A stretch of 64,000 bases of DNA, taken from the NCBI RefSeq assembly GCF_014191725.1, contig NZ_JACHWZ010000022.1, forward strand, positions 1 through 64,000, given 5' to 3'. The position numbers and the translations under genes are program-made. This DNA comes from Microbulbifer rhizosphaerae (GTDB taxonomy: Bacteria > Pseudomonadota > Gammaproteobacteria > Pseudomonadales > Cellvibrionaceae). Positions 45,910-54,667 of this stretch are shown here, piece by piece. Under the pieces are notes generated by a model, which worked only from the letters and a program-made list of their open reading frames with translations, had not been told where the DNA came from and made no database searches. The stretch's first letter is position 1. Every line of letters begins with the position of its first letter.

Positions 45910-46104
45910 GTGGCCAAGAAAGCTACCAGCGCCTCCAAACGCAAGCAACCCACCACCCTCGAGAGCCGCGAGAATATCGAGGAACAAGTAAAGGCCTTCC
46001 TCGCCGCTGGCGGTGAAATCCAGCAGGTGCCGAAGGGTGTGAGCGGCCAGACCAGCACCTCCGGCCCCAAGCACATTACCCTGGGTAAGAAACCCCGCAG
46101 TTAA
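45910..46104 (+). CDS. short basic protein with SutA-like FLxxGGxIQ motif
   Basis: A 64-residue, Lys-rich protein with a GTG start at 45910. After a basic tail (KKATSASKRKQ) it has EQVKAFLAAGGEIQQVPKGVSG. The FLxxGGxxQxxxxxV pattern resembles, from memory, part of SutA, a small RNA polymerase-binding factor of Pseudomonas, but the acidic arm of SutA is missing. Many gammaproteobacteria have such short relatives of unknown role. It is 70 bases after the SulP gene and followed by a hairpin. Confidence 0.75.
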   Translation: MAKKATSASKRKQPTTLESRENIEEQVKAFLAAGGEIQQVPKGVSGQTSTSGPKHITLGKKPRS

Positions 46105-46106
46105 CA

Positions 46107-46145
46107 GTGGTCAGTGGCCAGTGAAAAACACCGACCACTAACCAC
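46107..46145. terminator. GGTTAGTG-type hairpin between convergent genes
   Basis: GTGGTCAGTGG (46107-46117) and CCACTAACCAC (46135-46145) pair with one mismatch. It lies between the small basic gene and secF, which converge, so a two-way terminator role is possible. Same family as 16927-16966 and 61456-61488. Confidence 0.65.
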
Positions 46146-46157
46146 CATCCGCTAGCC

Positions 46158-47180
46158 TCAGGGCATTTCCTCCAGCTCCGCCCCCTCCTTCACCGGTGGC
46201 ATCATGTCCTCCCGGGTGATTCCCAGCAGCATCAGAGTGTTGGCGGCCACGTAGACGGACGAATAGGTACCCACTACCACGCCGACGATCAGCGCCAGCG
46301 AGAAGTTGTGAATCAGCTCGCCGCCGAAGAATTGCAGGGCCCATAGCACCAGCAAGGTGGTGAAGGACGTCATGAAGGTACGGCCGAGCGTCTGGCTGAT
46401 GGAAATATTGATGATTTCCATCGTGCTCGCCTTGCGCACCCTGCGGAAGTTCTCGCGGATGCGGTCCGACACCACGATGGTGTCGTTGAGCGAGTAGCCG
46501 ATTACCGCCAGGACCGCCGCCAGCACGGTGAGATCGAAATCCAGTTTCAACAGCGCGAAGAAGCCCAGCACGATAATCACGTCGTGGGCCAGGGCCACCA
46601 CCGCGCCGATGGAAAACTTGTACTGGAAACGCAGGGCCACATAGGCCATCACCACAAACAGCGCGAACAGCATGCCCAGGCCGCCGTCGTCCCTCAGCTC
46701 TTCGCCGATCTGCGGGCCGACCATTTCCACCCGGCGCAGCTCCACATCGCCGTCCGCGCCCTGGCGCAACACGCTCACTACCTCGTCGCCGATGGACTGT
46801 GTCGCCTCTTCATCCCGCGCGCTGAGCTGGGTCTGCTCCTCGGCCACTTCCGGAGGCAGCTTGATCAGCAGCTCGTTATCGGAACCGAAGCGCACCACCG
46901 AAGCGCCGGCATAGCCGGCATCCACCAGCTGACTGCGCACATCCTCGATGCGCGGGGCTTTTTCATAGCCCACCTCCACCTGGGTGCCGCCGGTAAAATC
47001 CAGCCCGAACTGCAGGCCATTCACCACAAGCGCGGCGATGGATGCCACCACCAGGGCGATGGACGCGGCCGCAGCCAGTTTGCGCCAGCGCATAAAATCG
47101 AATACGCGCTTGCCCATATATTCGGTGATCTGGCCATCTTCCACTTTGGTCTCAGCGGCTTTGCTTTTGCTCTCACTCAC
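46158..47180 (-). CDS. secF: protein translocase subunit SecF
   Basis: A 340-residue RND-type membrane subunit that works with SecD to pull exported proteins through SecYEG using the proton gradient. Six helices and a large first periplasmic domain. GLQFGLDFTGGTQVEVGYE and IGYSLNDTIVVSDRIREN are family blocks. The GTG at 47180 (VSESKSK) is chosen because GGAGC lies 8 bases before it, just after the secD stop. An in-frame TTG at 47201 would overlap secD. Last gene of queA-tgt-secD-secF. Confidence 0.96.
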   Translation of the reverse strand: MSESKSKAAETKVEDGQITEYMGKRVFDFMRWRKLAAAASIALVVASIAALVVNGLQFGLDFTGGTQVEVGYEKAPRIEDVRSQLVDAGYAGASVVRFGSDNELLIKLPPEVAEEQTQLSARDEEATQSIGDEVVSVLRQGADGDVELRRVEMVGPQIGEELRDDGGLGMLFALFVVMAYVALRFQYKFSIGAVVALAHDVIIVLGFFALLKLDFDLTVLAAVLAVIGYSLNDTIVVSDRIRENFRRVRKASTMEIINISISQTLGRTFMTSFTTLLVLWALQFFGGELIHNFSLALIVGVVVGTYSSVYVAANTLMLLGITREDMMPPVKEGAELEEMP

Positions 47181-47191
47181 GGTCGGCGCTC

Positions 47192-49063
47192 CTATATCCA
47201 AAGCTTCTGTACACGGCGGCCGCCGTAGAACAAGTTGATCAACGCCCGCGTACCCATAATGGCGCTGAACATGGAGGTCAGGATGCCGATGGACAGGGTC
47301 ACTGCGAAGCCCTGTACCGGGCCGGAACCGATCGCATAAAGGATCACTGCGACGATCAGGGTGGTGATATTGGCATCCACGATAGTGCTGTAGGCATTGT
47401 CAAAACCGGCCGTGATCGCCGATTGCGGCGGCATGCCGTTGCGCAATTCCTCCCGTATTCGCGAGAAGATCAGCACGTTCGCATCCACGGCCATACCGAT
47501 AGTGAGCACCATGCCGGCGATACCTGGCAGGGTCAGGGTGGCGCCGAGTATCGACATCACCGCCACCAGCAGCACCATATTCATCGCCAGCGCAATATTG
47601 GCGGCCAGGCCGAAGGCGCGGTAGAACAGCAGCATGCAGATCACCACCGCAAGCAGGCCTATCTGTACCGATGTGACACCCACCTCGATATTGTCCGCGC
47701 CCAGGGACGGGCCGATCACCCGCTCTTCCACAAAATACATGGGCGCGGCCAGGGCACCGGCGCGCAACAGCAGCGCCAGTTCCTGGGCGTCCGCCGGACT
47801 GTCCAGGCCGGTGGTGCGGAACTGCCGGCCCAGGGCACTCTGCACCGTGGCCAGGCTGATGATCTTCTTCTCGTCAGTGCGCTTCTGCACCACGATTTCG
47901 TTGCCTTCCGCGTCGATTTTGGTCTCCGGGGTAAAGCGGCTCTCGATAAACAGGGTGCCCATGCGGCGGCCGACGTTTTTCCAGGTGGCGCGGTGCATCA
48001 TCTCGCCGCCGCGGGAGTCCAGGGTGATGTTCACCTGCGGGAAGCCGCTCTCGTCATAACCCACACGGGCGTCGGTCACCCGCTCGCCGGTGATGATCAC
48101 CTTGCGCTCCAGCCAGGCACCGCCGTACATCTGGCGGTCCCGCTCGTTGCGGTATTCGAAATATTCCTTGTTGGTCACCAGCGCGTCCGGGCGCGCCTCC
48201 ATGCGGAATTCCAGGTTGGCGGTCTTGCCGATAATGCGCTTGGCCTCGGCGGTGTCCTGCACCCCGGGCAATTCCACCACGATGCGGTTGCGCCCCTGGC
48301 GCTGCACTATGGGTTCGGCCACGCCCAGTTCGTTGACCCGGTTGCGCAGGGTGGTGAGGTTCTGGGTTACCGCGTAGTCCTCCAGTTGCTTGATCTCCTG
48401 GTCGGTCAGAGTCGCGCGAATCTCCAGGTTCTCGCCTCTGCCGGCCTCGGTGAGCTGCAGTTGCGGGAATTCCTTGCGCAGGGTGGACATGCCCAGGTCG
48501 CGCAGTTCCTCACTGCGGAAGCGGGCGACGATCTCGCGGTCGTCCACCAGATCCACGCTGCGGTAGCGGGCGTCCGCCGCGCGCAGCTTGGCTTTTACGT
48601 CGGCCTCGTAGCCCTCCAAGTTGGTTTTCACAATGGAGTTGGTGTCCACCTCCATCAGGAAGTGCACGCCACCGGCCAGGTCCAGGCCCAGTTTCATCGG
48701 GCTGGCGCCAAGGTTGCTCAGCCATTCGGGGGTGGTGGAGGCCAGGTTCAGGGCCACCACATAGTCACTGTGCCCCAGGGCCTCCTGGATAGCGCGCTTG
48801 GCGGGTAGCTGCTCCTCGATGGACTCAAGGCGCAGCAGCACGGAGTTTTTATCGCCGACCTCGCCGCCGAAATACTCGATACCGGCCTGGTCGAGGGCCT
48901 TTTCCGCCTGTTCCAGCACCGCCGGCCCGATACTGGTGGTGCTGGACTGGCCGGAGATCTGCACTGCGGGGTCCGGTGCGTAGAGGTTGGGCGCGGCGTA
49001 CAGGAAGCCGAGCACCGCAACCGTGAGAATCAGGAGGTACTTCCAGAAGGGGTAGCGATTCAT
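47192..49063 (-). CDS. secD: protein translocase subunit SecD
   Basis: A 623-residue partner of SecF, with one N-terminal helix (KYLLILTVAVLGFLYAAPNLY), a large periplasmic P1 domain and five C-terminal helices. Family blocks include GLDLAGGVHFLMEVD, GVAEPIVQRQGRNRIVVELPG, AVDANVLIFSRIREE and GFDNAYSTIVDANITTL. The ATG at 49063 gives MNRYPFWKYLL. tgt lies 214 bases upstream with no yajC between, although yajC usually sits there. Confidence 0.96.
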   Translation of the reverse strand: MNRYPFWKYLLILTVAVLGFLYAAPNLYAPDPAVQISGQSSTTSIGPAVLEQAEKALDQAGIEYFGGEVGDKNSVLLRLESIEEQLPAKRAIQEALGHSDYVVALNLASTTPEWLSNLGASPMKLGLDLAGGVHFLMEVDTNSIVKTNLEGYEADVKAKLRAADARYRSVDLVDDREIVARFRSEELRDLGMSTLRKEFPQLQLTEAGRGENLEIRATLTDQEIKQLEDYAVTQNLTTLRNRVNELGVAEPIVQRQGRNRIVVELPGVQDTAEAKRIIGKTANLEFRMEARPDALVTNKEYFEYRNERDRQMYGGAWLERKVIITGERVTDARVGYDESGFPQVNITLDSRGGEMMHRATWKNVGRRMGTLFIESRFTPETKIDAEGNEIVVQKRTDEKKIISLATVQSALGRQFRTTGLDSPADAQELALLLRAGALAAPMYFVEERVIGPSLGADNIEVGVTSVQIGLLAVVICMLLFYRAFGLAANIALAMNMVLLVAVMSILGATLTLPGIAGMVLTIGMAVDANVLIFSRIREELRNGMPPQSAITAGFDNAYSTIVDANITTLIVAVILYAIGSGPVQGFAVTLSIGILTSMFSAIMGTRALINLFYGGRRVQKLWI

Positions 49064-49277
49064 GCTGCTCTCATTGTTGTATTCAGGCCCCGGAAGGCCG
49101 GACGTTCGCGACAATGTCGGGAGATATGCGGGCAGCCTCCGCGGATTGCAAGGCGGCGCCGTCTCTCTCGAATGGGGGCCGATTATACGGGCATCGTCTT
49201 GTGGTACAAATCGGGGGGCACGGGCCCAGCCCGGCAAATGGGCCGCAGGCCCGTCCAGGCGAAAGCGGAGTTGGCCC

Positions 49278-50429
<1,152 letters not shown>

Positions 50430-50450
50430 TTATTCTGACCTCGGGGAAGA

Positions 50451-51527
50451 TTACCCCCCTCTCCCGCTTGCGGGAGAGGAGCTGGGGGAGAGGGCACCCA
50501 CTTCGGGATTGCCGTTGATCAACATCGCATCGCCGTAACTGAAGAAACGGTACTTCTCTTTTACCGCCTCTCGATAGGCATTCATCGTCTGCTCGTAACC
50601 TGCGAAGGCGCTCACCAGCATCAGCAGCGTGGACTCCGGCAGGTGGAAGTTGGTGATCAGCCGGTCCACCACCTGGAACCGGTAGCCCGGGTAGATAAAG
50701 ATGTCCGTCTCGCCCACCGTAGGCTTCAGTTCGCCACTGGCCGCAGCGCTCTCTAGCGCGCGCACACTGGTAGTGCCCACCGCCGTCACCCTGCCGCCAC
50801 GGGCACGGCAGTCCGCAACTGCCTCGCAGACCCGTTGGGGCACATCCAGCACCTCGCTGTGCATCCGGTGCTCAAAGATATTGTCCACCCGCACCGGCTG
50901 GAAAGTGCCCGCCCCCACATGCAGGGTCACGAAAGCGGTTTCCACCCCCATTTCGCGCAGGTGATCCAGCATCTCGTCATCGAAATGCAGCCCCGCCGTG
51001 GGGGCCGCTACGGCGCCGGCGGTGCGGCTGTAAACCGTTTGGTAGCGCTCCCTGTCGGCATCGTCGTCGGGCCGGTCGATATAGGGCGGCAGCGGCATAT
51101 GCCCCAGGCGCTCCAGCACCGGCAATACCCCTTCCGCGGGAAATTCCAGCTCGAACAACGCCTCGTGCCGGGCCGTCATTTGCAGCGGCGTGCCGTCCTC
51201 CAGCAGTATCCGGCTGCCGGGTTTGGGGGACTTGCTGGCACGAATATGTGCCAGCGCCCTCCCCCCGTCCAGCACCCGCTCGATCAGTATTTCCAGCCTG
51301 CCGCCGCTGGCCTTGCGCCCGAACAATCGCGCGGGGATCACCCGCGTATCGTTGAACACCAGCAGATCGCCCGGCAGCAATAACCCTGGCAACTCGGCAA
51401 AGCGGCGGTGCTCCAAGGCACCGCTGGGACCGTCCAGGCACAGCAGGCGACTGCCGCGACGCTCCTTTGCGGGAGTGCGGGCGATCAGCTCGTCGGGCAG
51501 CTCGAAGTGGAAATCCTGGCGGCGCAT
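50451..51527 (-). CDS. queA: S-adenosylmethionine:tRNA ribosyltransferase-isomerase QueA
   Basis: A 358-residue enzyme turning preQ1 in tRNA into epoxyqueuosine with SAM as ribosyl donor. Starts [20 protein letters not shown]. Conserved blocks include [33 protein letters not shown]-like [10 protein letters not shown] and [20 protein letters not shown]. The last dozen residues ([15 protein letters not shown]) are encoded by a CTCTCCC-type repeat, so the normal end after the GDAMLI region has been replaced or extended. Confidence 0.97.
   Translation of the reverse strand: MRRQDFHFELPDELIARTPAKERRGSRLLCLDGPSGALEHRRFAELPGLLLPGDLLVFNDTRVIPARLFGRKASGGRLEILIERVLDGGRALAHIRASKSPKPGSRILLEDGTPLQMTARHEALFELEFPAEGVLPVLERLGHMPLPPYIDRPDDDADRERYQTVYSRTAGAVAAPTAGLHFDDEMLDHLREMGVETAFVTLHVGAGTFQPVRVDNIFEHRMHSEVLDVPQRVCEAVADCRARGGRVTAVGTTSVRALESAAASGELKPTVGETDIFIYPGYRFQVVDRLITNFHLPESTLLMLVSAFAGYEQTMNAYREAVKEKYRFFSYGDAMLINGNPEVGALSPSSSPASGRGG
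50454..50496. repeat. CTCTCCC-type repeat inside the queA 3' end
   Basis: CCCCCCTCTCCCGCTTGCGG pairs with GGGAGAGG and a further GGGGGAGAGGG. It supplies the final queA codons and its stop lies at the repeat edge. Confidence 0.82.
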
Positions 51528-51581
51528 GGGCTCAGTAGTGTAGGCAGTTGGCAACGGCGGCGAAGGGTACCCGAAATCCGG

Positions 51582-51609
51582 TTGACCGTCTAAGGGTGAT
51601 GGCTATAAT
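51582..51609 (+). promoter_or_regulatory. tRNA-Leu promoter
   Basis: TTGACC (51582-51587) and a perfect TATAAT (51604-51609) are 16 bases apart and lie 25 bases before the tRNA. Confidence 0.8.
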
Positions 51610-51634
51610 TGCAGCCCACCGCAACACCTCGCCT

Positions 51635-51721
51635 GCCGGAGTGGTGAAATTGGTAGACACAGGGGATTCAAAATCCCCCGCTAGCGATAGCGTGCCGGTT
51701 CGAGTCCGGCCTCCGGTACCA
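51635..51721 (+). tRNA. tRNA-Leu(CAA)
   Basis: An 87-base tRNA with CCA encoded. The acceptor GCCGGAG pairs with CTCCGGT (first pair G-U). The anticodon arm GGGGATTCAAAATCCCC has loop TTCAAAA with anticodon CAA, so it reads UUG. A long variable arm (CGCTAGCGATAGCG) marks it as a class II leucine tRNA. The T arm is CCGGTTCGAGTCCGG. Confidence 0.96.
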
Positions 51722-51853
51722 AATCAAAATTGAGCCCGCCCGACGCGAGAGCACTTTTTCCAGCCTGTCTCGTAAGCGGCCTCATTCCTCCTGTACAATG
51801 CCGCAATTTCAACTTCTCAGCCCCAGTCGCAAACTCCCGACAGCAACAAGAAT

Positions 51854-52963
51854 ATGAATAACCGCTTCCTAAACCTGGACGCACTACGCGGCATTGCGGC
51901 TTTGCTGGTGGTGTGGCAGCACAGCAGTGAATCTTTCGTCCGCAATCCCGGTATTGCGCAACACGGAACAATCCTGGCGGACATAGCCTCCACAGTGGAT
52001 TTCGGCAGAATCGGGGTCATCTGTTTTTTCCTGATTTCAGGATTCGTTATTCCCTACAGCTTTTCTGGCACGGACTCCACGATCAAAAAATTTGCCGTAC
52101 GCCGATTCTTTCGACTGTATCCGGTCTACTGGTTATCCCTGATCATGGCGGTAGCCGCGTCCGTGGCTCTCGCGGAATACCGGTTTTCGGGTTCCGTCAT
52201 CGCCGCCAACACAACTATGATGCAGGGACTGTTCGGTTTCCAGAATATCCAGGGGCTCTATTGGACACTGACAGTCGAACTGATCTTTTATTTCCTGTGC
52301 GTACTGGCATTTGCGCTAAACATTCTCCACAGGCGCCTACCACTGTTGTTGCTTTGCTGGGGCAGCCTGTTCTTTTTTGTCGCATGGCAGCTAGCAGGCA
52401 AACTGGTTCCTCAAATCGTCGACCTGCCATCCACAATAACCTATATTCCCTATTGCCTCGCAGTTATGTTCTGTGGAGCCTTGATTCGCTATTGCCATAC
52501 AAAAAAATCGGGCTATCTCCATGCGCTTCTCGGTGTTCTGGGGTTTTTTTTACTGCCGCTTTGCGTACTGCTGTTGGGCGTTATGGAAATCAATGTCGTA
52601 GAAAGCCCCTTCCGGTTCGGTCTTTCACATCTAATTGCCTTGGCGGTTTTCTTTGGGGTACTGCTGCTACCGATAAGGCCCCCAGCTTTCCTGTTACTGC
52701 TTGGCACCATCAGCTACTCGATCTACTTGTTCCACCCGATAGCCATGAGGCTGGTGGACTGGTCGATCAAGCAAAGCTGGGGACAGGCTTTCGCGGCTTT
52801 GTCGTTGAGCTTCTATATACTCGCAACAAGCCTGCTCGCCATTGTCATGGCCTGGATTCTGTATCAACTGGTAGAGCGCCCCTCGATCGCGGCCGGCAGG
52901 GCTCTGACGCGCCCCGGGACAGCTTCGGGAATACAATCGCAATCTCGGCCTGTAGCAAATTAA
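51854..52963 (+). CDS. acyltransferase 3 family membrane protein (OafA/YrhL-like)
   Basis: A 369-residue inner-membrane acyltransferase with about ten helices. It opens MNNRFLNLDALRGIAALLVVWQH, with the LDALRG and catalytic-type His of the family, followed by CFFLISGFVIPY and FAVRRFFRLYPVYW. Such enzymes O-acylate sugars of lipopolysaccharide or exopolysaccharide. The gene is more AT-rich by eye than its neighbours and lies next to a tRNA gene, so it may be an acquired gene. No integrase or attachment repeat was seen beside the tRNA. Confidence 0.9.
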   Translation: MNNRFLNLDALRGIAALLVVWQHSSESFVRNPGIAQHGTILADIASTVDFGRIGVICFFLISGFVIPYSFSGTDSTIKKFAVRRFFRLYPVYWLSLIMAVAASVALAEYRFSGSVIAANTTMMQGLFGFQNIQGLYWTLTVELIFYFLCVLAFALNILHRRLPLLLLCWGSLFFFVAWQLAGKLVPQIVDLPSTITYIPYCLAVMFCGALIRYCHTKKSGYLHALLGVLGFFLLPLCVLLLGVMEINVVESPFRFGLSHLIALAVFFGVLLLPIRPPAFLLLLGTISYSIYLFHPIAMRLVDWSIKQSWGQAFAALSLSFYILATSLLAIVMAWILYQLVERPSIAAGRALTRPGTASGIQSQSRPVAN

Positions 52964-52968
52964 CGCGG

Positions 52969-53391
52969 TCAGCGCTCCCAGTATCTCTGCATTTTCAGGA
53001 ACATAAACGACGCGGTCCAGGTGATCATCATCAGTCCGGTCAGCGCCTCCAGCCCGGCGGTAAAGCGCAAATGTCCCGTGGGCGCAATGTCGCCGATACC
53101 GAGGGAGGTGTAGGTGACAAAGGAGAAGTAGGCGCAGTCGATCAGGCTGCCGTCGAAATTGCCCTCAAGGGTTTCGAAGTAATCCGAGTGCACCATAAAG
53201 AAATAGCCCAAGGCAAAAAGCCACATCTCGACAATATGCGCGAGCAGCGCGCCGAATACGCCGATCAATACTGCCGTATTGCGCCGGACGGAAAACTTCT
53301 GCCCCAACAGAAAGAGACTGTTTAACGCCTCGTGGTGAATCAGTACCGTCACCGCCACAAGGAAGCTGTTGAGCAGGAAGGCGACCAGCAT
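52969..53391 (-). CDS. two-span ion channel protein (Ion_trans_2)
   Basis: A 140-residue membrane protein with helices at about 1-20, 38-62 and 110-135. The pore loop reads FSFVTYTSLGIGDIAP. The filter position is SLGIGD instead of the K-channel TVGYGD, so K selectivity is uncertain. It starts 1 base after the tadA stop on the same strand. Gating partner unknown. Confidence 0.82.
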   Translation of the reverse strand: MLVAFLLNSFLVAVTVLIHHEALNSLFLLGQKFSVRRNTAVLIGVFGALLAHIVEMWLFALGYFFMVHSDYFETLEGNFDGSLIDCAYFSFVTYTSLGIGDIAPTGHLRFTAGLEALTGLMMITWTASFMFLKMQRYWER

Positions 53392-53392
53392 G

Positions 53393-53848
53393 TCAGCGCC
53401 TGCCCCGGAAAAACTCCTTCACCAAGTCCCCTGTCTCCCCTGCCATCACACCGCCCTCCACGGCTATTCGGTGATTGAAAAAATTCTCTTTGCTCAATCG
53501 CAAACGGCTCTCCACCGCACCGGCGCGGGGTTCCGCGGCACCGTATACGAGCCGCCCAACCCGCGCGTGCACCATGGCACCAAAGCACATGGTGCAGGGC
53601 TCTATGGTGACATACAGGGTGGCCTCCGGCAGGCGGTAGTTCTGCAGGTGTTCCGCCGCCTGGCGCAGGGCGATAATTTCCGCGTGGGCGCTGGGGTCGC
53701 AGTTGCCGATGGGGCGATTGCTGCCCTCACCGACGATCTGCCCGTTCAGCACCACCACTGCGCCCACCGGCACTTCGCCGCGCTCGCCGGCAATGCGCGC
53801 CAGTTCGATGGCGCGCTGCATAAAACCGTAATCTCTCGGGGTAGCCAT
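53393..53848 (-). CDS. tadA: tRNA adenosine(34) deaminase TadA
   Basis: A 151-residue zinc deaminase converting A34 to inosine in tRNA-Arg(ACG). HAEIIALRQAA holds the His ligand and catalytic Glu. PCTMCFGAMVHARV holds the two Cys ligands. The N-terminus MQRAIELARIAGERGEVPVGAVVV and the gene length match TadA. It follows rlmA by 15 bases. Confidence 0.96.
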   Translation of the reverse strand: MATPRDYGFMQRAIELARIAGERGEVPVGAVVVLNGQIVGEGSNRPIGNCDPSAHAEIIALRQAAEHLQNYRLPEATLYVTIEPCTMCFGAMVHARVGRLVYGAAEPRAGAVESRLRLSKENFFNHRIAVEGGVMAGETGDLVKEFFRGRR

Positions 53849-53863
53849 AGTTACTTTTTATAG

Positions 53864-54667
53864 TTACTTTTTACTGACCAGTCTGCGCACCACGAAATCC
53901 GCCTCCATTTTCAGCGAGTCGCGCCGTTCCAGTTCCTCGCGCACTTCGCTGTGCCCCTTCCAGGCAAAGGGCGTCATGGCGAGGAAGTCGGCAATCGCTT
54001 CGGGCCCGCGCAGGGTAAACGGAAAACTGCAGCGCATTTCCACTTCCGCGGCGAACCCCACAACCGGTTTCGGTGGCGGGTGCTGCCGGGGTTCGGTATA
54101 GAGCGCGGACTTCAATGACCAGAGATGCTCCGGGCCGGGAGCCACGTCCAGCAGGGAACCGCCGGGGTTCACCACCCGGTGCATCTCATCATCCGCCGCC
54201 GGCGCGAAGATACGCAGCAGGTGGTCGACGCTGTCCCGAACCAGCGGTAAATGGTAGCTGCCCGCCACCGCGAACTGGGTTCCCGGCTGGCTTCTCGCCG
54301 CCATGCGCACCCCGGCCTTGGAAATATCGATTCCCGCCAGGGCCTCCGACGGCCAGCCCGCGGCTTCCAGTTGACGTGAGTAATAGCCCTCGCCACAGCC
54401 GATATCCAGTAGCTGCCGGCCCGGTATATAGGGCAGCAGCGCCACGGTGGCGTCCACCAGCGGGCGGTAGTGCCCCGCCTCGAGAAAGCGCCGCCGCGCC
54501 CGCAGCATGTCCGCCGAATCTCCCGGCTCTTTACTGCGCTTGCGACTGACCGGCAGCAGGTTGACATATCCCTCGCGCGCACGATCGAAACTGTGCCTCT
54601 CGGCACAGCGCCAGGCGGCATCGGTAAACTCCAGTGGCAACTGACAGACGGGACACAGCCAAATCAT
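53864..54667 (-). CDS. rlmA: 23S rRNA (guanine-N1) methyltransferase RlmA-type
   Basis: A 267-residue SAM enzyme that methylates G745 (or G748) of 23S rRNA. The N-terminal zinc site uses C5, C8, C21 and H25 (CPVCQLPL, RCAERHSFD), followed by REGYVNLL. The Rossmann core has LLDIGCGEGYYSRQL and the GLA-type DSVDHLLRIFAPA motif. Whether it acts at 745 or 748 is not clear from this sequence. The ATG overlaps the stop of the GMC oxidoreductase (ATGA), an unexpected pairing. Confidence 0.9.
   Translation of the reverse strand: MIWLCPVCQLPLEFTDAAWRCAERHSFDRAREGYVNLLPVSRKRSKEPGDSADMLRARRRFLEAGHYRPLVDATVALLPYIPGRQLLDIGCGEGYYSRQLEAAGWPSEALAGIDISKAGVRMAARSQPGTQFAVAGSYHLPLVRDSVDHLLRIFAPAADDEMHRVVNPGGSLLDVAPGPEHLWSLKSALYTEPRQHPPPKPVVGFAAEVEMRCSFPFTLRGPEAIADFLAMTPFAWKGHSEVREELERRDSLKMEADFVVRRLVSKK

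Noticed and set aside
44120..45991. Long open frame in another frame of the SulP gene
   Set aside because: Arg/Gly/Ala-rich shadow of a well-supported transporter gene.
51635..53000. A tRNA-linked genomic island
   Set aside because: Only one gene looks atypical. No integrase and no repeat of the tRNA 3' end was found nearby.
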